From Virgifigura deserti (GTDB lineage Bacteria; Pseudomonadota; Alphaproteobacteria; Dongiales; Dongiaceae), in assembly GCA_003576685.1 (NCBI GenBank), contig QOZR01000004.1, positions 124,001 to 188,000 of the forward strand: a stretch of DNA of 64,000 bases. Direction: 5' to 3'. How positions within the stretch are numbered: the first letter of the stretch is position 1; the number at the start of each line of letters is the position of its first letter. Below are positions 1 to 6,680 of the stretch, in pieces. The notes under the pieces were generated by a model that saw nothing but the letters and a program-made list of their open reading frames with translations, had not been told where the DNA came from and made no database searches. The translations under genes were made by a program, and so were the position numbers.

Positions 1-2
1 AG

Positions 3-131
3 GGACACGTGGCAAGCCCAACGGCCGCAATCATCGGCAGCCAGAGCGCCAAGGCGTTCCTCTATGCCGCCTCCGTTATTCTCCTCGCACACTGGCTCCG
101 AGTCAGAAGGCGAAGCGCGCCCCGACCTTGA
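3..131 (+). CDS. possible 3' end of a membrane protein (partial)
   Basis: An open frame enters from the left edge and stops with TGA at 129-131. Its last 42 residues hold one hydrophobic stretch (AFLYAASVILLAHWL) followed by an arginine-rich tail (RVRRRSAPRP), the layout of a C-terminal transmembrane anchor. It would overlap the 3' end of the convergent barrel gene by 29 bases. No family can be assigned from this much sequence and the frame may be accidental. Confidence 0.22.
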   Translation, partial: GHVASPTAAIIGSQSAKAFLYAASVILLAHWLRVRRRSAPRP

Positions 132-732
132 GGATATGCGCTGTCGTGTCCTCGTAGCCTTCATAGTCCGCCGTGTTTATCCAGAGAAAGCGATAGGCGG
201 GCACGATATCGAGCGTTTCCGTTACCGGCAGGCTGAGGCCAACCTCGCCAAAGGCGGCGAGGTCCGTCTCGGTGCCGCCGTAGAAGGTCCAGCCGGCCAC
301 GGTGAAGCCATCCACCGACAGCTGAGCGAACCCGAGGCCGCCGCCGACATAGGGCGAAACCAGGCCTTTCGTCTTGATGTCGTAGAAGAGATTGGCCGTG
401 GTGAGCAGCGTCGATACCTCGTAGTCGCTGAGATCGTAACTGGAGGAATTGACGCCATCGCTGAGCTTTATCCGGTCGCCCTCGATGCTGGCATATCCGA
501 CCTCGAGCTCGGTCCGGAAACCGTTCCCGACGGCATAGCCGATCGCACCGGACACCATGGTGGCGCTCTGGTAGGAGAGTTCGGCACGGACGCCGCCGTC
601 ATTGGCCTCTTCATCCATAGGGGACACGAAACCAAGCGTTCCGGCAAAGTAACGCCCCTTCGACTGCGCAAGAGCCGCATCGGCATAGAACAGCGCAGCA
701 AAATAAATAAAAATGCCGAATAACTTTTTCAC
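103..732 (-). CDS. outer-membrane beta-barrel protein, OmpW/Omp25-like size
   Basis: A small porin-fold protein of about 209 residues. A cleavable signal peptide (VKKLFGIFIYFAALFYADAALAQ) is followed by alternating polar/hydrophobic strands, and the chain ends in Phe (VGARFAF), the usual C-terminal signal for outer-membrane assembly. The GTG at 730-732 is preferred because GGAAAAGAGAG lies just upstream and it puts the signal peptide at the N-terminus; an ATG at 757-759 would add nine charged residues. It stands alone, downstream of an AT-rich region (740-860) that probably holds its promoter. The family is variable (Opa/Omp25-type surface proteins), so no substrate or ligand can be named. 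Confidence 0.75.
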   Translation of the reverse strand: MKKLFGIFIYFAALFYADAALAQSKGRYFAGTLGFVSPMDEEANDGGVRAELSYQSATMVSGAIGYAVGNGFRTELEVGYASIEGDRIKLSDGVNSSSYDLSDYEVSTLLTTANLFYDIKTKGLVSPYVGGGLGFAQLSVDGFTVAGWTFYGGTETDLAAFGEVGLSLPVTETLDIVPAYRFLWINTADYEGYEDTTAHILKVGARFAF

Positions 733-739
733 GACTCTC

Positions 740-862
740 TTTTCCGCATAAATAATCAACAGGACAATTGATTATATTCAGTGCATTACTTTGTCAATTT
801 CCTCATTTTCACGAGAAAACAGCGGGCTTAATTTAATAATATCCGATAAATAGCAGCACAGG
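740..862. promoter_or_regulatory. AT-rich intergenic region upstream of the barrel gene
   Basis: About 120 bases are strikingly AT-rich in a GC-rich window and contain no gene. They lie between the start of the barrel gene and the 3' end of fliJ, both on the minus strand, so they most likely carry the barrel gene promoter and end the fli transcript. No exact -35/-10 pair is claimed. Confidence 0.4.
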
Positions 863-938
863 TTGCTAGCTTTGCCCTCATCGCTCCGGGTGCGGCGCCC
901 TTGCCCTTCGGCGAAACACCGGAGACGGCTCGCGGCCT

Positions 939-1352
939 CTACTGCCGCCGCCGATAGATCGACAGCCCGATCTCGTCGCTGGCGATCTGCTCGCGACGGC
1001 GCAGCACGGCCTGTCGCCGCGCCTCCCTGCTGCTCAGTGCCTGCTCGTACCGCTTCATCTCCCGATAGGCTTCGGCAATCTCTTCCCGCACCTCCTCAAG
1101 CTCGCTTTCCACTTCCCGCGCTGAGGTTTCGAGCCTGGCGCAGCGGTTCCGGATCGCGCTGGCATAGCCGGGCAAGGACCGTTGAAGCTCGATGGAGCTG
1201 GCGGCCGCTTCCTGCTCCCGACGCAGTTCGGCTTTCAGCTGCTCCATGTCCCGCCGAAAGCGGTCCGCCAGCCGTTCGAGGTCCGCGCCCCTCCGGCGCT
1301 TCTCATCGAGTTTCCAGCGATGCAGCCGAATCAGCTGCTCGATGGCGCTCAT
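939..1352 (-). CDS. fliJ: flagellar export chaperone-like protein FliJ
   Basis: A 137-residue, highly charged, almost wholly alpha-helical protein rich in Glu, Arg and Leu (for example [20 protein letters not shown]), the pattern of the FliJ coiled coil. FliJ links the FliI ATPase ring to the FlhA export gate and helps recycle export chaperones in flagellar type III secretion. Its start codon overlaps the fliI stop by four bases, so the two are translationally coupled. FliJ diverges strongly between species, so the call rests on helical character, length and position beside fliI. Confidence 0.8.
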   Translation of the reverse strand: MSAIEQLIRLHRWKLDEKRRRGADLERLADRFRRDMEQLKAELRREQEAAASSIELQRSLPGYASAIRNRCARLETSAREVESELEEVREEIAEAYREMKRYEQALSSREARRQAVLRRREQIASDEIGLSIYRRRQ

Positions 1353-2713
1353 TGCGCCAATGCCCCGCTAGAAGCATCCCCGGCAGCATCAAGGATCGCG
1401 GCCAGCTTGGCGTAACCGCTCAACAGGTCGTCCCGCTCCGCCTTGTCCTGGGCAAGGAACGCCTCGAGCGCGGGGTAGTGGTCGATCGCCGCGTCCACCG
1501 CCGCGTCGCTGCCGCGACGATAGGCTCCGAGGCGGATCAGCTCGGCCATGTCCTCATAGGTCGCGAGAAGGCCCCGGGCGCGGCGGATCAGGGCGTTCTC
1601 TTCGTCCGAGTTACAGCCCGGCAGGGTCCGCGAGACGCTTCGCAAGAGATTGATCGCCGGATAGCGCCCCCGTTCGGCGATCGCGCGGTCGAGCAGGATA
1701 TGACCATCCAGAATCCCGCGCACCGCATCGGCGATCGGCTCATTGTGGTCGTCGCCCTCGACGAGCACGGTGAACAAGCCGGTGACGCTGCCCTTCCCGC
1801 AGCCCGGACCGGCCCGCTCCAGCAGGCGCGGCAGCTCGGCGAAGACCGACGGGGTGTAGCCTTTGCTGGCGGGCGGCTCGCCGGCGGACAGACCGATTTC
1901 CCTCAACGCCATGGCGAAGCGGGTCACGCTGTCCATCAGGCAGAGCACCTGGTCGTCCTGATCACGAAAGAATTCGGCGAGGGCGAGCGTGAGATGGGCG
2001 GCCTGTCGGCGCATCAGCGGCGATTCGTCCGACGTGGCCACGACCACGATGCTGCGGGCGAGACCCTCCGGCCCGAGCTCGTCGGCGATGAACTCCTGCA
2101 CCTCGCGACCCCGCTCGCCGATCAGGCCGATGATATTGACGTCGGCGGCGGTATAGCGCGCCAGCATCGAGAGCAGCAGCGACTTGCCGACGCCCGAACC
2201 GGCGAAGATGCCCATCCGCTGTCCCCGGCAGCAGGTCAGGAAGGTATTGATCGCGCGGACGCCGACGTCGAGCTTGCCGGCGACGCGCTGGCGCGCATGG
2301 GCGGGAGGCGGCGGGTTACGAAGCCGGCAGGCGATCAGCCCGCCGGGGAGCGGCCCCTTCCCGTCGATCGGCTCGCCCAGCGCGTTGACGACCCGCCCGA
2401 GCCAGGCGCGCGAGGGGCGAACTACCGGCTCGACATCGACCGCCTCGGCCTTGCAGCCGAGCCCGACTCCTTCGAGAGCGCCATAGGGCATGGCCAGGGC
2501 CCGCCCATTGCGCAGGCCCACAACCTCACAGGGAATCCGGCGTCCACTCCTGTCGACGAGGTTGCAGCGCGCGCCGATGGACAGCGCGCGCTCCGCCCCC
2601 GCAACCTCAACCATCATGCCAAGAACGGCCGTTACACGGCCGTAGAATCGAGTCTCGGGAATTCGTTCGAGGTCGCTAAGAAGGGTCTCGACAGGTCGGA
2701 TGCTGCTAATCAT
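1349..2713 (-). CDS. fliI: flagellum-specific ATP synthase FliI
   Basis: The ATPase that energises flagellar type III export in the cytoplasm. The 454 residues match the family length. An N-terminal beta-barrel domain (about 20-95) is followed by the F1-beta-like core with Walker A AGSGVGKS at 171-178, [10 protein letters not shown] at 196-205 and Walker B VLCLMD at 256-261. A C-terminal helical domain follows. It is the first gene of a two-gene operon with fliJ and is divergent from ctrA across a 195-base region rich in TTAA, so CtrA control is plausible. Other flagellar genes are outside the window. Confidence 0.96.
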   Translation of the reverse strand: MISSIRPVETLLSDLERIPETRFYGRVTAVLGMMVEVAGAERALSIGARCNLVDRSGRRIPCEVVGLRNGRALAMPYGALEGVGLGCKAEAVDVEPVVRPSRAWLGRVVNALGEPIDGKGPLPGGLIACRLRNPPPPAHARQRVAGKLDVGVRAINTFLTCCRGQRMGIFAGSGVGKSLLLSMLARYTAADVNIIGLIGERGREVQEFIADELGPEGLARSIVVVATSDESPLMRRQAAHLTLALAEFFRDQDDQVLCLMDSVTRFAMALREIGLSAGEPPASKGYTPSVFAELPRLLERAGPGCGKGSVTGLFTVLVEGDDHNEPIADAVRGILDGHILLDRAIAERGRYPAINLLRSVSRTLPGCNSDEENALIRRARGLLATYEDMAELIRLGAYRRGSDAAVDAAIDHYPALEAFLAQDKAERDDLLSGYAKLAAILDAAGDASSGALAQ

Positions 2714-2908
2714 TGGGTTGTGTGCAGGAATAAAAAGGCTATCAGATGGTTGACTGGATCATCTCAGGCTGTATTTAAGCATCGGTAAATTCGGTTAATG
2801 AGGGCATAGCTCGGTTGGGACTGCGCCGGGTAAAGGTTTATTAACCTGCTTCCCGGAAAGTGGTTAAGGGGCTAATCTTAAGAAGTACTAGGGAATAGGG
2901 ACTCACCG
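2714..2908. promoter_or_regulatory. divergent fliI / ctrA promoter region with CtrA-box-like motifs
   Basis: The region contains five TTAA tetramers (2775, 2795, 2841, 2864, 2878) in about 110 bases of otherwise GC-rich DNA. The best CtrA-like site is TTAAGCATCGGTAAA at 2775-2789, one base off the known TTAA-N7-TTAA consensus. A second pair, TTAA at 2864 and TTAA at 2878, has a 10-base spacer and is a poorer match. Autoregulation of ctrA and CtrA control of flagellar genes are established in alphaproteobacteria; binding here is inferred. Confidence 0.55.
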
Positions 2909-3628
2909 ATGCGCGTTCTTTTGGTGGAAGACGACTCGAATACGGCGCAGAGCATCGAATTGATGCTGAAGTCCGAAAGCTTCATCGTCGACTCGACGGA
3001 CCTCGGAGAGGACGGGCTGGAGATCGGGAAGCTCTACGATTACGACATCATCCTGCTCGACTTGATGCTGCCGGACATCGATGGCTATGAGGTACTGCGG
3101 CGGCTTCGGGCGGCGCGGGTAAACACGCCGATCCTGATCCTGTCGGGGCTCAACGAGTTGGACAACAAGCTCAAGGGCCTCGGCTTCGGCGCCGACGACT
3201 ATCTCACGAAACCGTTCGACAAGCGCGAGCTGATCGCCCGTATTCAGGCAATCGTCCGCCGCTCGAAGGGGCATTCGGACTCGGTGATCCGGACCGGCAA
3301 GCTGGCCGTCAATCTGGACGCCCGCACGGTCGAGGTCGAGGGCCAGCCGCTGCATCTCACCGGCAAGGAGTACGGCATCCTCGAACTCCTGTCGCTGCGC
3401 AAGGGCACGACGCTGACCAAGGAGATGTTCCTCAACCATCTCTATGGCGGGATCGACGAGCCAGAGCTGAAGATCATCGACGTGTTCGTTTGCAAGCTGC
3501 GCAAGAAGCTGGGCAATGCCACCGGCGGAGACAGCTATATCGAAACCGTCTGGGGCCGCGGCTACGTTCTGCGCGACCCGGTCGAGGAGATCCCGGCGCA
3601 GCCGAAGCGCGACGCCGCCGTCGTTTGA
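2909..3628 (+). CDS. ctrA: cell-cycle response regulator CtrA
   Basis: An OmpR-family DNA-binding response regulator of 239 residues. The receiver domain (1-120) has acidic pair Glu7-Asp8/Asp9, phospho-acceptor Asp51 in [10 protein letters not shown] and the KPF lysine. A winged-helix domain follows (about 127-232). The N-terminus [10 protein letters not shown] and the segment [20 protein letters not shown] are highly characteristic of CtrA. It is phosphorylated through CckA and ChpT; a chpT homologue is present at 9.8-10.4 kb. CtrA controls motility, and in some species the cell cycle. It is divergent from fliI and convergent with cheR. Confidence 0.96.
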   Translation: MRVLLVEDDSNTAQSIELMLKSESFIVDSTDLGEDGLEIGKLYDYDIILLDLMLPDIDGYEVLRRLRAARVNTPILILSGLNELDNKLKGLGFGADDYLTKPFDKRELIARIQAIVRRSKGHSDSVIRTGKLAVNLDARTVEVEGQPLHLTGKEYGILELLSLRKGTTLTKEMFLNHLYGGIDEPELKIIDVFVCKLRKKLGNATGGDSYIETVWGRGYVLRDPVEEIPAQPKRDAAVV

Positions 3629-3672
3629 CGGCCGGCCGCGCCGACAAGGCGCAAACGCCCTGAATCACGGAA

Positions 3673-3720
3673 ACGCCGAGGCGCGGAGATTCTCGCAAGA
3701 GCATCTCCGCGCCTCGGTGT
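3673..3720. terminator. long hairpin between convergent ctrA and cheR
   Basis: Arms CCGAGGCGCGGAGAT (3676-3690) and ATCTCCGCGCCTCGG (3703-3717) pair over 15 bases with no mismatch. Adding 3673-3675 and 3718-3720, with one G-T pair, brings the stem to 18. An inner CTC/GAG extension closes on a GCAA loop. It lies between two convergent 3' ends, so it probably terminates both transcripts. There is no long T-run, so it may act as an mRNA 3'-end stabiliser instead. Confidence 0.6.
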
Positions 3721-3747
3721 CCCTATGGGGCGCCCCGTGATCAGTAT

Positions 3748-4599
3748 TCAGACAGCAGCGACGATCATGGGGTTGGGCATGGCGCCCGGCGGTACGAGGC
3801 CGTAGATGCCCCGCTGCCCGTCGACGACCTGGAACCGGTCGGACACCCCAAGGACGGTTTCGGCGCCGCCAAGATAGAGAAAGCCATCGTTTGGCATCTG
3901 CTTGGCGATCCGGGCGAGCACGGTCGACTTGGTCTGCTGATCAAAATAGATCAGGACGTTGCGGCAGAAAACCACGTCGAAACTGCCGAGCGGCGTCAGA
4001 TCGTTCAGCAGATTGAACGAGCGGAAGGTAACCATGTCGCGGATCTTGGCATTGATCTGCCAGCGGTCGCCAACCTGCTGGAAATACTTCACCAGCATGC
4101 TGATCGGCAGACCGCGCTGGACCTCGAACTGCGAATAGGTGCCCTCTCGCGCCCGGTCGATGATCTCGTTCGAAAGATCGGTGGCCAGGATCTCCACCCG
4201 CCAGCCGGCCAGCTTGTTCGCCTCCGCGTCCAAGATCATGGCCAACGAATAAGGCTCCTGCCCGGTCGAGCAGGCGGCGCTCCAGATCCGGATCGTCCGT
4301 TTGTGCGCGCGGGCCTCGAGGAGCCGCGGCAGCACTAGAGACTGGAACTGCTCGAACGGCTTGGCGTCACGGAAGAAGAACGACTCGTTGGTCGTCATCG
4401 CTTCGGTAATCGCGCACAGCAGTGTTTCGTCCGGCTGGCCGCGGACCAGCCTCGCAAGCTCGTCGAAGCTCGTCAGCTTCCATCGGCGGGCAACGGGCAG
4501 CAACCGGCTTTCCAGCAGGTAAGCCTTGTCCTTCGAGAGCGTCAGGCCCGACCGATCCTTCAGGATCCGACAGATGAGATCGAAGTCGTTCACGTTCAT
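3748..4599 (-). CDS. cheR: chemotaxis protein methyltransferase CheR
   Basis: Transfers methyl groups from S-adenosylmethionine to glutamates of chemoreceptors during adaptation. The 283 residues show an N-terminal helical CheR domain, then the SAM-binding fold with IWSAACSTGQEPYSLAM (motif I), ILATDLSNEII, and FDVVFCRNVLIYFD. The start at 4599 (MNVNDFDL) overlaps the cheB stop by four bases (ATGA). An upstream ATG would add 23 residues inside cheB and is unlikely. It is the last gene of the leftward cheA-W-Y-B-R operon and pairs functionally with cheB. Confidence 0.95.
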   Translation of the reverse strand: MNVNDFDLICRILKDRSGLTLSKDKAYLLESRLLPVARRWKLTSFDELARLVRGQPDETLLCAITEAMTTNESFFFRDAKPFEQFQSLVLPRLLEARAHKRTIRIWSAACSTGQEPYSLAMILDAEANKLAGWRVEILATDLSNEIIDRAREGTYSQFEVQRGLPISMLVKYFQQVGDRWQINAKIRDMVTFRSFNLLNDLTPLGSFDVVFCRNVLIYFDQQTKSTVLARIAKQMPNDGFLYLGGAETVLGVSDRFQVVDGQRGIYGLVPPGAMPNPMIVAAV

Positions 4600-5729
4600 G
4601 CCGCCGACCTGAGAATCAGCTTGCGGAGATAGGGCGCGATGTCTGGCAGGGGCAGCACGGCGCTGCACAGTCCCGCGGTCGCGACCGCGCCGGGCATTCC
4701 CCAGACGACGCTGGTCGCCTCGTCCTGCGCGACTACGGCGCCACCGGCGGCGATGACCGCCTCGGCCCCGCGCAGGCCGTCATGCCCCATACCCGTTAGG
4801 ATCAGGGCGAAAACGCCGCTGCCATAGGCCCGGGCGAGACTGCGCAGCATCGGATCCACGGACGGGCGGCAATAGTTCTCCGGCGGCTCCTTCGACAGCC
4901 GAACGACTTTCCGATCGCGCTCGGGGATCACCGTCATGTGAAAGTCACCCGGGGCGATGTAGATACGCCCACCCGTCACCGGCTCGCCGTCGCGCGCCTC
5001 AGCCGCCGGGGTTCGACTGGCCTGCGCGATATGCTCGGCCAGGATCGTGGTGAAGGTGGCCGGCATATGCTGGGTGACGAAGATCGGCAGGCTGACGGCG
5101 CCGGCAATGCTCGACAGCACCGTGAACAGCGCCTGGGGGCCGCCCGTCGAGCTGCCGATCGCGAGAACGGCCGGGGCGGCGATCGGAATGGTCCGAAGAC
5201 GGACGGGCCGACCGGCATTGGCGTGCGGGCGCACCGGCGGGCCGGCGGCCGGGTCCCGCGGCCGCGGCATCGGGAGTCCGCTGCTCTCCCGGGCTGCGAT
5301 CGCCAGTGCCTTCACCTTGGCGATCAGGTCGCGCTTGAAGTCGTCGGCGGATCCGACGTCCCGGTTCGAGCTCGGCTTCGCGATGCACTCGGCGGCACCG
5401 GCGGCAAGCGCCTGCAGGGTAATATGGGCGTTCTGCCGCGTCAGGGCCGAGGCCATGATGACCTGAAGGCCCGGCCGTGCCGCGATCAGCTTCGGCAGCG
5501 CCGTCAGCCCGTCCATGACCGGCATTTCGATGTCGAGGACCACCACCTCGATCGCCGCCGCGCGGCCCAAGGCCGCAAGCGCCATGCTGCCGTTGCCCAC
5601 GGAGGCGACGACCCTGATCAACGGATCGCTTTCGAGTGTCCGGGTTAGCAGCCCGCGGACCACGGCGGAATCATCCACCACCATGACCTGGATCTGCGCG
5701 TGTTCTGAACTGTCCGACTGCGTCGTCAC
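4596..5729 (-). CDS. cheB: chemotaxis response regulator / methylesterase CheB
   Basis: A 377-residue protein with an N-terminal receiver (about 13-130; phospho-acceptor Asp66 in VVVLDIEMPVMDG) and a C-terminal methylesterase domain (about 185-377). The catalytic triad is visible: Ser194 in GSSTGGPQA, His221 in TQHMPATF and Asp317 in LTGMGHDG. It removes methyl esters from receptors, or deamidates glutamine, when phosphorylated by CheA. The linker (150-180) is rich in Pro and Arg. It sits between cheY (44-base gap) and cheR (4-base overlap). Confidence 0.96.
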   Translation of the reverse strand: MTTQSDSSEHAQIQVMVVDDSAVVRGLLTRTLESDPLIRVVASVGNGSMALAALGRAAAIEVVVLDIEMPVMDGLTALPKLIAARPGLQVIMASALTRQNAHITLQALAAGAAECIAKPSSNRDVGSADDFKRDLIAKVKALAIAARESSGLPMPRPRDPAAGPPVRPHANAGRPVRLRTIPIAAPAVLAIGSSTGGPQALFTVLSSIAGAVSLPIFVTQHMPATFTTILAEHIAQASRTPAAEARDGEPVTGGRIYIAPGDFHMTVIPERDRKVVRLSKEPPENYCRPSVDPMLRSLARAYGSGVFALILTGMGHDGLRGAEAVIAAGGAVVAQDEATSVVWGMPGAVATAGLCSAVLPLPDIAPYLRKLILRSAA

Positions 5730-5773
5730 TTGGGTGTTCCTGGCACTTGGTCCGCGCGGGCGTCCCGGATTTT

Positions 5774-6145
5774 CTACAGCAGGCCCGCCTGCGCGAACTT
5801 GGACTCGATGATCTCGCTGTCGAACGGCTTCATGATGTATTCGTTGGCGCCCGCACCGATCGCCTCCTGGATATGCCGCATGTCGTTCTCCGTCGTGCAG
5901 AAAACGACGACGGGCGCCTCACCGCCGGCGGTGCGCCGCAATTCCTGGAGGAACTCGATACCGGTCATCACCGGCATGTTCCAGTCGAGCAGGATCGCGT
6001 CGGGCATCTCCTGCAGGCAGGCGCGGAGCGCGTCCTGCCCGTTCTCCGCCTCCTCGATGCGGAAATTCAACGCCTCGAGGATCTTCCGCGCGACCATGCG
6101 CACGACCTTAGAGTCGTCAACGATCAGACAGGACTTCATCGCCAC
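5774..6145 (-). CDS. cheY: chemotaxis response regulator CheY
   Basis: A single-domain receiver of 123 residues: acidic pair Asp10/Asp11, phospho-acceptor Asp54 in ILLDWNMPVMTG, Thr in VVFCTTEND, and the conserved lysine in MKPFDSE. It should carry the signal from CheA to the flagellar switch. The segment GANEYIMKPF is typical of alphaproteobacterial CheY proteins. It follows cheW by 37 bases and precedes cheB by 44, so it belongs to the same operon. Confidence 0.94.
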   Translation of the reverse strand: MAMKSCLIVDDSKVVRMVARKILEALNFRIEEAENGQDALRACLQEMPDAILLDWNMPVMTGIEFLQELRRTAGGEAPVVVFCTTENDMRHIQEAIGAGANEYIMKPFDSEIIESKFAQAGLL

Positions 6146-6182
6146 GCTCCCGTGTTCCGGCCGAACCTGCAGCTAGACACTC

Positions 6183-6680
6183 TCACGCGGCCTCCGCGCG
6201 GCCGATCTGGAGCAGACGCGCCACATCAAGGACCACGAGAAGACTCTGCTTGAGACGGTGAATGCCCTCCGAAAAGTCGCGCCAGCGCGGATCTAGGTTC
6301 GGCGGGTTCCGCTCGAAGTCCCGCACCCGCAAGGAGAGAACCTCGCCGACGGAATCGACCAGCAGGCTGTAGAGCTCGCCGCCCTGATCGATCACCACGC
6401 TCATCGCCGTTTCCGACTCCGGCCGCGGCGGAAGACCGAGCCGCAGCCGCACGTCGATCGCCGTGACGATCCGTCCGCGCAGGTTCAGCGACCCCGCGAC
6501 CTCGGGCGGCGCCAGCGGAATTCGGGTGATGCGCTGCGTCCCGAGGACGTCCTGCACCTTCAGCACCGGCACGCCGAACAGCTGACCGCCGATCGTCATC
6601 GAGACATAGTCCTGCATTTCGCCAGCGGCTTCGACCTCCGCCCCGGCGGTCGTCCTCGCCTTCGGTTCATCCGCCGTCAT
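6183..6680 (-). CDS. cheW: chemotaxis coupling protein CheW
   Basis: A 165-residue scaffold joining chemoreceptors to CheA. The CheW fold runs from about residue 23 (YVSMTIGGQLFGVPVLKVQDVL) through GSLNLRGRIVTAIDVRLRLG and YSLLVDSVGEVLSL. The start overlaps the 3' end of cheA by four bases, giving translational coupling. CheA itself carries two more CheW-like domains, so three such modules are encoded here. Confidence 0.95.
   Translation of the reverse strand: MTADEPKARTTAGAEVEAAGEMQDYVSMTIGGQLFGVPVLKVQDVLGTQRITRIPLAPPEVAGSLNLRGRIVTAIDVRLRLGLPPRPESETAMSVVIDQGGELYSLLVDSVGEVLSLRVRDFERNPPNLDPRWRDFSEGIHRLKQSLLVVLDVARLLQIGRAEAA

Noticed and set aside
863..2788. 641-codon open frame on the plus strand
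   Set aside because: It lies wholly antisense to fliI and fliJ, is rich in Arg, Pro and Ala, and has no recognisable motif; a GC-rich shadow frame.
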